Shown here one piece after another: positions 38,483-47,359 of a stretch of 64,000 nucleotides of DNA. Each line of letters starts with the position of its first letter. Within the stretch, counting starts at the first letter, position 1. The notes beneath the pieces were generated by a model. The model saw nothing but the letters and a program-made list of their open reading frames with translations. It was not told the origin of the DNA and searched no databases. This DNA is from Schaalia sp. ORNL0103 (GTDB lineage Bacteria; Actinomycetota; Actinomycetes; Actinomycetales; Actinomycetaceae). The DNA is taken from positions 186,001-250,000 of the forward strand of contig NZ_JAHXSA010000002.1 of assembly GCF_019429565.1 (NCBI RefSeq), given 5' to 3'. Both the position numbers and the translations under genes were made by a program.

Positions 38483-38575
38483 GCCGCCGGTGTTCCGGGC
38501 GCCGTCGGGCCCGGCCGCCCGCGAGATCGCCACACGCGAGCCTGCGGCTCGGAGTGGTCGATCTCGAAGCCCGCC
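38483..38575 (+). repeat. Family A/B repeats, third locus
   Basis: A diverged family A unit (38483-38509) is followed by the GAGATCG...CGATCTC palindromic block (38521-38575) also seen at 9376-9425. It begins 17 bases past the dnaB stop. Confidence 0.7.
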
Positions 38576-38588
38576 CGTGCCCTCCGGA

Positions 38589-38898
38589 CCCTCCGGCGCC
38601 CTCCACACCGGCGGTGCTGTGTCGCTGTGAGTAGCACGGCCAGGCCCTGCCGCCGCCTACGGGCACCGCGGCCTGGCCCACCAATCCCTCCGGCGCCCTC
38701 CACACCAGTGACGCTTATTGTGCTCGCGTGTTGCCCTGACCCCGCCACCGCCCACGTGCACCGCAGCCAAGCCCACCAATCCCTCCGGCGCCCTCCACAC
38801 CGGCGGCGCTGTGTCGCTGTGAGTAGCACGGCCAGGCCCTGCCGCCGCCTACGGGCACCGCGGCCTGGCCCACCAATCCCTCCGGCGCCCTCCACACC
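38589..38898 (+). repeat. Two 118-base direct repeats
   Basis: Bases 38589-38706 and 38781-38898 are identical except for one T/C change, 192 bases apart. Each begins and ends with CCTCCGGCGCCCTCCACACC. No coding signal. Confidence 0.85.
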
Positions 38899-38949
38899 GG
38901 CGGCGCTGTGTCGCTGTGCGTTGCTAGCGCGCTCACCGCTACCCTCTAG

Positions 38950-39064
38950 CAATTTCGCACGTAATTCCCCTGAGACTATTTCAGAATTTGAATTGTATTC
39001 GTTGGTATTTCAACGTTTCTGAGTGTTGTTGAAGTTTCATGTAATCGAATTACGTGCGAAATTG
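38950..39064. repeat. AT-rich segment bounded by perfect 18-bp inverted repeats
   Basis: CAATTTCGCACGTAATTC (38950-38967) and its exact complement (39047-39064) enclose 79 AT-rich bases. It resembles a miniature inverted-repeat element or a single forward/inverted module. No target duplication was seen. Confidence 0.8.
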
Positions 39065-39102
39065 GGGATGGTGACCTTGTTGGGCTGATGTGGGGTCTTG
39101 GG

Positions 39103-39304
39103 CGTGACTTTTTTCGCCCTGCGTGGCCTGTTGTCGGCCTGAGCGTGACAAAATTCGCCCAGCGCACGAAAAATGGCCCAAAATCGGCGGTTTGTGGCGT
39201 GCTGGGCGAGTTTTGTACCGGCTTGGCGCAAGAATGCCCTGTGCTGGGCGAACTTTGTCATGGGTGAGCCCGCGAAGGCCTCGCGCTGGGCGAACTTGAT
39301 CGCG
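39103..39304 (+). repeat. Forward-inverted motif cluster R3, copy 2
   Basis: Forward motif at 39103 and 39143, the conserved core AAAATGGCCCAAAATCGG, then inverted CTGGGCGAGTTTTGT-like copies at about 39201, 39243 and 39285. Same layout and spacing as 10006-10208. Confidence 0.82.
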
Positions 39305-39363
39305 AAACACCGCTGCTGTGGGCGCTCCTCGCAGGCCCGCCGTGCCCAGTGAGCCCGTCGGAA

Positions 39364-40314
39364 TTAGTCCTGGTGCCCCTTGCGCGCCAGGCGCTTGGCG
39401 CGCACGGAGGAAAGTAGCCAGTCGGCGCTCAGGCAGCTCAGCGCCACCCACACGACGCCCATTGCGATCCAGCGGAACGTGGGTACGGTCTCGTGGAAGA
39501 TGAACACTGCGACGAGGAGCTGCAGGGTGGGCCCCAGGTACTGCAGGAAGCCCATCGTCCCCAGGGTCAGGCCCCTTGCTGCCGAGGCGAACATGATGAG
39601 GGGGATCATCGTCAACGCACCCGCGCCCACCAGGAGCGCCAGGTGAATTACCCAGGACACCCCAGAGTCGTCGGAAGAAGCGATCGTGTGGAAAGACGTC
39701 GAGGATGTGGCCGCCAGGTAGGCGTAGTAGCCGAGCAGGACGGGCGAGACCGCGGCCGTCTCGATCGCCATGCCCGCCAGCGGGTCGACGCGTGCGGCCA
39801 CGTCCTTCTTCACGAGGGAATACAGGCCGAACGTCAGAGCGAGCGTGAGCGAGACGATAGGTACCGAACGCTGGCCGATCACGAGGATGACGACGGCGAC
39901 GACGCCGAGGGCCAGGGCCACTTTCTGGATTGGGGTGACGCGCTCGCGCAGCACGATGAGGCCCAGCGCGATCGTCACGAGGGGATTGATGAAGTAGCCG
40001 ACCGCCGCATCAGTTGTGTGGCCGGCGAGGACCGCGTACACGTACACCGACCAGTTGACGACGACGAGCGCGCCCGCGACCGCGAGGCGCCACAGGGCTC
40101 CCCGGTCGGCGATCAGCGCGCGGATCTTCCCCAGCGAACCCGTCACAGCGAGTGCGACCAGGCAGAAGAACAGGCCCCACACCGCGCGGTGGACGATCAC
40201 CTCGACGGCGCCGGCGGGGGAGAGCAGCGAGAAGTACAGGGGGAAGAAACCCCAGATCACGTAGCAGGAAACGCCGAGGGCGAGTGCGCGTGGTTCGTTC
40301 TTCTGGGTGCTCAT
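39364..40314 (-). CDS. rarD: RarD-type EamA-family transporter
   Basis: A 316-residue protein with ten membrane helices. It opens GVSCYVIWGFFPLYFSLL, has NWSVYVYAVLAGHTTDAAVGYFINPLVTI and GFLQYLGPTLQLLVAVFIFHE, the hallmarks of RarD. It is a drug/metabolite-type permease; the substrate is unknown, and the name comes from chloramphenicol sensitivity. Its ATG overlaps the hemA stop (ATGA), so it is co-translated with hemA. Confidence 0.92.
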   Translation of the reverse strand: MSTQKNEPRALALGVSCYVIWGFFPLYFSLLSPAGAVEVIVHRAVWGLFFCLVALAVTGSLGKIRALIADRGALWRLAVAGALVVVNWSVYVYAVLAGHTTDAAVGYFINPLVTIALGLIVLRERVTPIQKVALALGVVAVVILVIGQRSVPIVSLTLALTFGLYSLVKKDVAARVDPLAGMAIETAAVSPVLLGYYAYLAATSSTSFHTIASSDDSGVSWVIHLALLVGAGALTMIPLIMFASAARGLTLGTMGFLQYLGPTLQLLVAVFIFHETVPTFRWIAMGVVWVALSCLSADWLLSSVRAKRLARKGHQD

Positions 40315-41633
40315 GCACCCAGTGTATGAACATTGTGTGGGCAGACGCCGCCGCGGGAACGGCTGTGATCACCTGGCGAGAAAGCGTGAGGGGTCGCGTC
40401 GTCCCCCGAGATCAGGGCGGTCTCGTCGATGCCGAGGACCACGCCGAGGGCCTCCAGGTAGCGTTCCTGCTGGCTCTCCTCGCCGGCCCGGCGCGCCATG
40501 ACGGTCGGGTTGTGGATGAGGCGCGCGGCCAGGTGACGCAGTGCTCGGGCTGCGTCGTCCGTCGAGAGGGGATCCTCGCCGAGGCGATCGATCTCCTCCT
40601 CAACGATGCGGAAAACGCGTGAGCGCAGGTGCCGCACGACCGGGTCCATGGATCGGGCGCCGAGGCCGCGCTCGAAGGAGGAGACCTCCTCGTCGATGAT
40701 GGCGCGGGCGCGCGTCAGCGCGTCAGCATCGGCTGCCGGGACCGAGGCCTGGATGGTCGGCAGATCAATGAGAGTGACATTCGGGAGCAAGGCGACAGAG
40801 CTTTCGGTGTCGCGCATGAGCGCGAGGTCCAGGACCACGGTGTGCCCGGCCTGGGCGGCCATGTCGCGCGTCAGGACGGGGCTTCCCAGCCCTCGGCATG
40901 TCACTACGAGGTCGGCGCGCTCCAGAGCAGAGGGTAGGTCTGCGGCATCAACCCAGCCGATGCCTCGTCCCTGGGCGAATTCGCGTGCGCGCCCGGACGT
41001 CGAGTAGACGGACACGTCCGATGCGCCGAGCGCGTGCAGGGTGCTGACGGTCGCGCCCGCGTAGGCGCCCGTCCCGACGATGAGCACGCGTGCGTCCTCC
41101 CACGGTCCCAGGTGAGCCGCAGCCATGTCGAGGCCGACGGCGACGACGGATCGTCCAGCCCCGGCCAGTCCGGTCTCGGTGGCGACGCGGCGGGAGGTGG
41201 CCGACGCTCGCTCGGCGGCGCGCCCCAGGTCGCAGCTGAGGGTCCCGTCCTCCCAGGCCGTGCGCGCGGCGCGGCGCATCTGCCCGGCGATTTCGCGCTC
41301 GCCGATGACCATGGATTCCAGTCCCGCCGCAGTCGAAAACAGATCGACGAGGCCGTCGCGACCCCACAGGTGACGCAGGTGCACGTCCTCGCGCTGTGCG
41401 TGCGAGGCCTGGGCGAGCTCGCGCTCGACCGCGTCCTTGAGCGCGTGGGGGTCGGCCGAGGCCGGGGCGTCGACGTAGATGGTGACGCGATTGCAGGTGC
41501 GCAGGACCATGACTCCGCGCGCGTTCGGCAGCGAGCGCGTGAGGGTAGGACCCAGATCGTCCGCGCTGGAGAGCCGGGCGATGTCATCGAGGGGGGTGTA
41601 GCGGTGGTCCGCGGAAAGCACATGAATAGTCAC
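40311..41633 (-). CDS. hemA: Glutamyl-tRNA reductase
   Basis: A 440-residue enzyme making glutamate-1-semialdehyde from Glu-tRNA, the first step of the C5 haem pathway. Nucleophile Cys in VLRTCNRVTIYV, GLESMVIGEREIAGQMRRA, the NADPH loop LIVGTGAYAGATV. GTG 41633 gives the family start MTIHVLSADHRYTP; a GTG 21 bases upstream has no better ribosome site. It is divergent from hemE across an AT-rich region. Confidence 0.95.
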   Translation of the reverse strand: MTIHVLSADHRYTPLDDIARLSSADDLGPTLTRSLPNARGVMVLRTCNRVTIYVDAPASADPHALKDAVERELAQASHAQREDVHLRHLWGRDGLVDLFSTAAGLESMVIGEREIAGQMRRAARTAWEDGTLSCDLGRAAERASATSRRVATETGLAGAGRSVVAVGLDMAAAHLGPWEDARVLIVGTGAYAGATVSTLHALGASDVSVYSTSGRAREFAQGRGIGWVDAADLPSALERADLVVTCRGLGSPVLTRDMAAQAGHTVVLDLALMRDTESSVALLPNVTLIDLPTIQASVPAADADALTRARAIIDEEVSSFERGLGARSMDPVVRHLRSRVFRIVEEEIDRLGEDPLSTDDAARALRHLAARLIHNPTVMARRAGEESQQERYLEALGVVLGIDETALISGDDATPHAFSPGDHSRSRGGVCPHNVHTLGA

Positions 41634-41874
41634 AACGCGTCCATTTAAGGGCACGCGGGTAGCGCGAGCAGAGTAGCGAAGCTATTTATGTTGGTGACGC
41701 CGTGTCATTTCGGAATGTCGGTGAAATAAATGGCTCTCTCCCGCGGATAAATGGACATAAAGACACGTAAATTCAAGCATTTGCGACGTGTGCGAAATTG
41801 TCTTGAACTAAACTGGAAAACGACGGAAATGCGCGAATTAACGCATGAAAACATCATTAAATTAAGGGAGATAC
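41634..41874. promoter_or_regulatory. AT-rich divergent control region between hemA and hemE
   Basis: About 240 bases with markedly lower GC than all neighbours, rich in AAATTAA and GAAATAAATGG-type words. TTGCGA at 41781 and TAAACT at 41809 are possible promoter parts with non-ideal spacing. TAAGGGAG before ATG 41875 is the hemE ribosome site. It may hold a haem- or oxygen-responsive operator; none is recognised. Confidence 0.5.
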
Positions 41875-42972
41875 ATGACGACGCCCCCGCTGATCGCCGC
41901 CCTGACCGGGCAACGCGGGCCCACCCCCGTGTGGTTCATGCGTCAGGCCGGACGCTCCCTGCCTGAGTACCGCGAGCTGCGCGCCGACGTCGGCCTGCCC
42001 ATGCTCGAGGCCTGCCTGCGCCCCGACGTGGCCGCCGAGGCAACGGTGCAGCCCGTGCGGCGCCACGGCGTGGACGCGGGCATCTTCTTTTCGGATATCA
42101 TGGTCCCCCTGCGCCTGGCCGGGGTGGGTGTCGAGATTGAGCCAGGTGTCGGCCCCGTCCTCGATCATCCCTATCGCACGCGCGAGAGTATCGACGAGCT
42201 GCTGAGTCATCGTTACGGGGAGGGGTCCTGGACCGATTCCACCGGGCGTACGCGCGACTGCGCCGAGGGTGCCCAGTCCGTGCGCGACGGCGTCGCAACG
42301 GCGGTGCGCGAGCTCGGCTCCACGCCGCTCATCGGATTCGGCGGAGCCCCCTTCACCCTGGCCGCGTACATGGTCGAGGGGCGTCCCTCGCGCGATCACA
42401 TGGCCGCGCGGTCGCTCGCGGCGTCGGACCCTGGCGCGTGGGATGCTCTCATGACCTGGTGTGCGCGTGTGAGCGCCGACTTTATCACCGCTCAGATCGA
42501 GGCCGGTGCCAGCGCCGCGCAGCTCTTCGACTCGTGGGTGGGGTCCCTCTCGCCTCGTACCTATCGGGAATCCGTCGCGCCGTATTCGCGCATGGTTGCG
42601 CAGCGCGTCGCCGGCGCCGTCAGCCCGGTGACCGGCGAGCGCGCTCCGCTCATCCACTTCGGGACGGGCAGCGCTCCGATCCTGGCCGACATGGCCGAGG
42701 TCGGTGCCGACTGCGTGGGCGTGGACTGGAAGACGGACCTGTCGTGGGCCATCGCGCAGGTGCCCGGAAAGGCCGTGCAGGGGAATTTGGACCCCGCGCT
42801 GCTTCAGGCCCCGTGGCACGTTATCGAACAGGCTGTTCGAGATATTCTCGACGCTGGTCGCTCCGCCCCTGGGCACGTCTTCAACCTCGGACACGGCGTG
42901 CCACCCACGACCGACCCGGACGTGCTGACGCGCATCGTGGAGCTGGTGCACGAGCTGGGCGACGAACGATGA
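41875..42972 (+). CDS. hemE: Uroporphyrinogen decarboxylase
   Basis: A 365-residue enzyme that turns uroporphyrinogen III into coproporphyrinogen III. Active-site signature PVWFMRQAGRSLPEYR, then FSDIMVPLRLAGVGVEIEPGVGP, IGFGGAPFTLAAYMVEG and NLGHGVPP. First gene of the six-gene haem operon. ATG with AAGGGAG. Its stop overlaps hemY (ATGA). Confidence 0.97.
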   Translation: MTTPPLIAALTGQRGPTPVWFMRQAGRSLPEYRELRADVGLPMLEACLRPDVAAEATVQPVRRHGVDAGIFFSDIMVPLRLAGVGVEIEPGVGPVLDHPYRTRESIDELLSHRYGEGSWTDSTGRTRDCAEGAQSVRDGVATAVRELGSTPLIGFGGAPFTLAAYMVEGRPSRDHMAARSLAASDPGAWDALMTWCARVSADFITAQIEAGASAAQLFDSWVGSLSPRTYRESVAPYSRMVAQRVAGAVSPVTGERAPLIHFGTGSAPILADMAEVGADCVGVDWKTDLSWAIAQVPGKAVQGNLDPALLQAPWHVIEQAVRDILDAGRSAPGHVFNLGHGVPPTTDPDVLTRIVELVHELGDER

Positions 42973-44435
42973 ACCCCCTGGAGGCCATCCCCACCCACCC
43001 AGGAGCGGTCGTCGTCGGCGGAGGTATCGCCGGCCTCGTGAGCGCGTGGGAACTGGCCCGCGCGGGCGTGCGTCCCCTCCTGATTGAGGCGCGCGGCTAC
43101 CTGGGCGGCCTCATCGCCCGTGGCACGGTCGGCGGAGCGAACGTGGACCTGGGCGCGGAGACATACGTCGTGCGCGGCACCGACACCTCCTCGATCGTGG
43201 AGGCCCTGGGGCTGACCTCGGTCGAGCCCGCCGGATCGGGCGCCCGCCTCTACGCCCCCGCCCTGCGCGGCGGCTGGGAGCTGCGCCCCTTCCTGCGCGA
43301 CTCGTTCCTGGGAATCCCGGCCCACCCGGACGCGCCTGACTGTGCTCATGTACTCGGCGAGGCCGGGGTGCGCCGCGCCCTCGAGGATCGCTCGATGGGC
43401 GGCGGCATCGGCATGGACGAGGCCGGGGAGACTCTGGCAGGTTTCGTGGCCGCGCGCATGGGGGAGGCCGTGCTGGAGCGCTCGGTGCGGCCGATCATCG
43501 CGGGCATTTACACTGCCGACCCCTCCGTGCTGGCAACCGACACGGTTGCCCCCGGCCTGCGCGCCGAGACTGCCCGTCACGGATCCCTGGCCGCTGCGGT
43601 TGCGGCGCGCCTGGCCGCTGCCGGATCGCGCCGCACCCCCGAAGCCTGTGTCGAGGGCGGTATGTTCGTCCTCGTCGACGCGCTGAGGGCCGCCATCGAA
43701 GAGGCCGGGGGAACCGTCCTGACCCGCACGGGCGCGTTCTCACTGAGGCGCACGGCCTCGGGATGGACCCTCGAGTGCGGGCCGACGAAGCCCGGGCCCA
43801 CCCCCGGAGCTGAACCCGTGCCGAGTGGGCCGGGCGTGAACGTGACGACGGAGCGCCTCGTCCTCGCCTGCAGCGCCAGCGCCGCCCTGCGCCTGTTGAC
43901 GCAGGCGCGCATCCCCGGCCTCGTGCCCGATGTGAGCGTTCCCGAGGGTGCGCCCATCGCGCGCCTCACCCTGGCCGTTCACGCCCCCGAGCTGGACGAC
44001 GCGCCCATCTCCCAGGGCCTCCTGGTCGCGCCCGCCCCTGCCGACGAGCGGCCGGTGGCGGCCAAGGCGCTGTCCCACCTGAACGTCAAGTGGCCCTGGC
44101 TCGCCGACCAACTCCCGCCCCACACGCACCTGCTGCGCCTGTCCTACGGGCGCCTCGGAGAGGCCGAACCCGCCGTCACCGTCGAGGGGGCCCTGCGCGA
44201 CATCCGCACGCTCACCGGCGTCACCATCGCCGCCGAGGCCGTCACCGACCACCTGCTCGCCCGCTGGAACGGCACGCTCCCGCCCCTGCCGCCCGAGTAT
44301 CGCAGCCGCGTCGCCGCTCTCGAGGAACAGGTGCGTCCCCTGGGGGGCGTGGCGCTCACGGGCGCCTGGGTCGCAGGAACCGGCATCGCCTCCGTTGTCA
44401 CACACGCCCGCGCGGGCGCGAAAGGACTGATATGA
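42969..44435 (+). CDS. hemY: Protoporphyrinogen/coproporphyrinogen III oxidase
   Basis: A 488-residue FAD oxidase. VVVGGGIAGLVSAWELARAG is the dinucleotide motif (shown here within 20 residues), followed by VDLGAETYVVRG and RPIIAGIYTADPSVLAT. Actinobacteria use this enzyme (CgoX) on coproporphyrinogen III in the coproporphyrin-dependent pathway. Coupled to hemE and hemC by ATGA overlaps. hemH and hemQ, the last two steps of that pathway, are not in this window. Confidence 0.93.
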   Translation: MNPLEAIPTHPGAVVVGGGIAGLVSAWELARAGVRPLLIEARGYLGGLIARGTVGGANVDLGAETYVVRGTDTSSIVEALGLTSVEPAGSGARLYAPALRGGWELRPFLRDSFLGIPAHPDAPDCAHVLGEAGVRRALEDRSMGGGIGMDEAGETLAGFVAARMGEAVLERSVRPIIAGIYTADPSVLATDTVAPGLRAETARHGSLAAAVAARLAAAGSRRTPEACVEGGMFVLVDALRAAIEEAGGTVLTRTGAFSLRRTASGWTLECGPTKPGPTPGAEPVPSGPGVNVTTERLVLACSASAALRLLTQARIPGLVPDVSVPEGAPIARLTLAVHAPELDDAPISQGLLVAPAPADERPVAAKALSHLNVKWPWLADQLPPHTHLLRLSYGRLGEAEPAVTVEGALRDIRTLTGVTIAAEAVTDHLLARWNGTLPPLPPEYRSRVAALEEQVRPLGGVALTGAWVAGTGIASVVTHARAGAKGLI

Positions 44436-45466
44436 CCACGCGGACATTTGTGCTGGGGACCAGGGGATCGCGCCTGGCGCTCGCCCAATCCACCACCGTC
44501 GCGCGGGCGATCGAAGAGGCCGGGGCTCGCCTCGGCGAGGACGTGCGCGTCAATCTGGAGGTCGTGCGCACCCACGGTGACGTGTCTGCGGCACCCCTGG
44601 CCGCGCTCGGAGGCGTTGGCGTGTTCGCCGCTCAGCTGCGGCTCGCTCTCCTTGGGGGAGAGTGCGACCTGGCCGTCCACTCCTTCAAAGACTTGCCCAC
44701 CGCCCCCACGCCGGGCCTGCGCATCGCGGCCGTCCCGCAGCGCGAAGACCCCCGCGACGCCCTGTGCGCGGCCGACGGGGCGACGCTGTCGTCGCTGCCC
44801 GCGGGCGCGCTCGTCGGCACGGGCTCGCCCAGGCGCGCCGCCCAGGTGCTCGCCGCGCGCCCCGACCTGCGCGTCTGCGACCTGCGCGGCAACGTCCCCA
44901 CGAGGCTCTCGCGCGTGCGCGGCATTGACCTGGGCGCCGACGCGGGCACCGCGCCCTCCGCCCTCGGCACGGGCGAGCGTCTCGACGCGGTCGTCCTCGC
45001 CCTCGCCGGGCTGCGGCGCATCGGCCTCGACGCCCACGCCACCGACGTGCTCGACCCCACCGTCATGATGCCCGCCCCCTCGCAGGGAGCTCTCGCCATC
45101 GAAACGCGCGACGAGGACGACCCCCTCCTGCGCGCCCTCCTGAGCACCCTCAACAATCGGCCGACCGCGCTCGCGGCCAGCGCCGAGCGGGCCGTCCTCT
45201 CCGCCCTGGGTGCGGGGTGCGCGGCTCCCGTGGGTGCGTTCGCCCGCGTGGACGAGGCCTCCTCGGCCCTCCTGCTCGACGCGCGCGTGATGAGCGTCGA
45301 CGGGCGTGAGCGGGTCGAGGCGAGTGGCGCGCTCGAGCTCACGGACTCGGTTGGTCGCGGCGAGGCCGCCCGCCTCGGCGAGGACGTGGCGCGTCAGCTG
45401 CTCGCGTGTGGCGCCGCCGAGGTCACCGACCTGGGGGCGACGAAAGCGCCGAGGCAATCCTCGTGA
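44432..45466 (+). CDS. hemC: Hydroxymethylbilane synthase (porphobilinogen deaminase)
   Basis: A 344-residue enzyme that polymerises four porphobilinogens. [30 protein letters not shown] and the dipyrromethane cofactor Cys in GAGCAAPVGAFA. An extra stretch near residues 165-175 (LGADAGTAPSALGTGE) is absent from E. coli. ATG overlaps the hemY stop; the hemC stop overlaps the hemD GTG. Confidence 0.96.
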   Translation: MTTRTFVLGTRGSRLALAQSTTVARAIEEAGARLGEDVRVNLEVVRTHGDVSAAPLAALGGVGVFAAQLRLALLGGECDLAVHSFKDLPTAPTPGLRIAAVPQREDPRDALCAADGATLSSLPAGALVGTGSPRRAAQVLAARPDLRVCDLRGNVPTRLSRVRGIDLGADAGTAPSALGTGERLDAVVLALAGLRRIGLDAHATDVLDPTVMMPAPSQGALAIETRDEDDPLLRALLSTLNNRPTALAASAERAVLSALGAGCAAPVGAFARVDEASSALLLDARVMSVDGRERVEASGALELTDSVGRGEAARLGEDVARQLLACGAAEVTDLGATKAPRQSS

Positions 45467-46284
45467 ACGAGCCCCACGTGAGCGCACCCTCAGTGAATGC
45501 GCACTTGACCGCGCGGCGGATCCTCCTGACCCGCGCCAAGCCCGACGACGCCATTGCGCGCGCCCTGCGGACGGCCGGGGCGCGGGTGGATGCTCTCGCC
45601 CTCACGGTCTCGACGCCGCTGGATTCCGCGCAGCTCGACGCGGCGCGCGCCCGGCTCGCTGACGGCGGATACGCGTGGGTCGTGTTCTCCTCCTGGAGGG
45701 CCGCGCGGGCGGTTGCGGACACCCTGCCGCGGGCATGTTCGCGCGGCACGCGCATCGCCGCTGTCGGTGAGACCACGGCCCGATGGATCAGCGACCACGC
45801 GGGGGTCAGCGCCGACCTGACCGGGGCCGGATCCGCCGTCGCGCTGCTCGAGTGCTTCCCTGCCGCGGCCTCCGGTGCGCGCCCGGTCCTCATCCCCCGC
45901 TCGGCGGCAGCGCCCGATACCCTGCCGGATGGGCTGAGCTCCCTCGGCTGGAGCGTCGAGGCCGTCGACGCCTACACGACCACCCCCGCCGACGCCGCCG
46001 ATATTGACGCCGATATCGCGGGGAATTTCCGCGCGGGGCACTACGACGCGGCGGTCCTCACCGCCTCATCCCAGGCGCGCGCCCTCCCCCTGCTCCTCGG
46101 GCCGCCGCCCCCCTCAACTCGGGTCGTGACCATCGGCGCGCCCACCGCAGCCACCGCCAGGCGGCAGGGGATCGCGGTCGCGGCCAAAGCCTCGTCCCCC
46201 ACACCCGATGCCATCGTCCGCGCCCTTATCGACGCCCTCGACCGCCCCGCCCAAGCCGACGCACCTGAAGAAAGAGACTCATGA
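45463..46284 (+). CDS. hemD: Uroporphyrinogen-III synthase
   Basis: A 273-residue HemD, weakly conserved as usual for the family. It has [35 protein letters not shown] and [15 protein letters not shown] 45463 overlaps the hemC stop (GTGA). It closes and inverts the D ring of the tetrapyrrole. No methyltransferase domain is fused. Confidence 0.88.
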   Translation: MNEPHVSAPSVNAHLTARRILLTRAKPDDAIARALRTAGARVDALALTVSTPLDSAQLDAARARLADGGYAWVVFSSWRAARAVADTLPRACSRGTRIAAVGETTARWISDHAGVSADLTGAGSAVALLECFPAAASGARPVLIPRSAAAPDTLPDGLSSLGWSVEAVDAYTTTPADAADIDADIAGNFRAGHYDAAVLTASSQARALPLLLGPPPPSTRVVTIGAPTAATARRQGIAVAAKASSPTPDAIVRALIDALDRPAQADAPEERDS

Positions 46285-47312
46285 CCACCGTCCCCGAATC
46301 CGTTACCTCCTACCTCGCCGAGGCCGGGGTGGACTCCTCCCCGATCCCGACGATCCGCCCGCGCCGCCTGCGCTCGACCCCCGCGATGCGCGCCCTCGTG
46401 CGCGAAACCCACGTCGACCCCGCCAAGCTCATCTGGCCCGTCTTCGTGTGCGACGACATCGATGAACCCCGTGAAATCGCCGCAGTGCCCGGCCAGTACC
46501 AGCACACGATCGACTCGCTGCGCCGGGCCGCAGCCGAGGCTGCCGAAGCGGGCGTGGGTGCCATCGACCTGTTCGGCGTGCCCGGCCGCCGCGACGCGAT
46601 CGGCTCCCAGGCGTGGGCGGAGGATGGGATCCTCAACCGCGGCCTCGCCGCCGTGCGCGCCGAGGTCGGCGACGCCCTCGTCGTGTGCGCGGACACCTGC
46701 CTGGACGAGTTCACCGACCACGGGCACTGCGGACTCCTCGATTCCGAAGGCGGCGTCGACAACGACGCGACCCTGCCGCTCTACCAGGCGATGGCGATTT
46801 CCCAGGCGCGCGCGGGCGCACACATGGTCTCGCCCTCGGGCATGATGGACGGCCAGGTCGCCGCGATCCGCGCCGCCCTCGACCAGGCGGGACACGCGGA
46901 CGTTGCCATCCTCGCCTACTCCGCGAAGTACGCGTCCGCCTACTTCGGGCCCTTCCGCGAGGCCGTGGGTTCCACGCTCAAGGGTGATCGTCGCACCTAC
47001 CAGCAGGACCCCGCGAACCGACGCGAGGGCCTTTTCGAGGCGCTGCTCGATGCGGCCGAGGGCGCCGACATGCTCATGGTTAAGCCCGCCGGCCCCTACC
47101 TGGACGTGCTGGCCGACGTGGCCGCCGCCTCCGACATTCCCGTCGCCGCCTACCAGGTGTCCGGCGAGTACGCGATGGTCGAGGCTGCCGCCGCCAACGG
47201 GTGGATTGACCGCACCCGCGTTATCGACGAATCCCTGACCGGCATCTTCCGGGCGGGAGCCGACTCCGTCCTCACCTACTGGGCTCTCGAAGTAGCCCGC
47301 CGGGCCCGCTGA
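46281..47312 (+). CDS. hemB: Delta-aminolevulinic acid dehydratase (porphobilinogen synthase)
   Basis: A 343-residue enzyme joining two aminolevulinates. Schiff-base lysines are in [15 protein letters not shown] and [10 protein letters not shown]. The metal-site loop reads [16 protein letters not shown], so the middle Cys of the zinc type is Asp while outer Cys residues stay. ATG overlaps the hemD stop (ATGA). Confidence 0.96.
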   Translation: MTTVPESVTSYLAEAGVDSSPIPTIRPRRLRSTPAMRALVRETHVDPAKLIWPVFVCDDIDEPREIAAVPGQYQHTIDSLRRAAAEAAEAGVGAIDLFGVPGRRDAIGSQAWAEDGILNRGLAAVRAEVGDALVVCADTCLDEFTDHGHCGLLDSEGGVDNDATLPLYQAMAISQARAGAHMVSPSGMMDGQVAAIRAALDQAGHADVAILAYSAKYASAYFGPFREAVGSTLKGDRRTYQQDPANRREGLFEALLDAAEGADMLMVKPAGPYLDVLADVAAASDIPVAAYQVSGEYAMVEAAAANGWIDRTRVIDESLTGIFRAGADSVLTYWALEVARRAR

Positions 47313-47359
47313 GCGCGCATACCATACCAACAATCCGTTTTTCTTCTGTGAAGGTAGCC

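Noticed and set aside
38467-38952. Minus-strand frames of 60-400 residues through the dnaB-rarD gap
   Set aside because: They are translations of the 118-base direct repeats and of dnaB antisense, without start signals.
41751-41966. A 71-residue frame overlapping the hemE start
   Set aside because: It runs out of the AT-rich control region into hemE in another frame and has no ribosome site.
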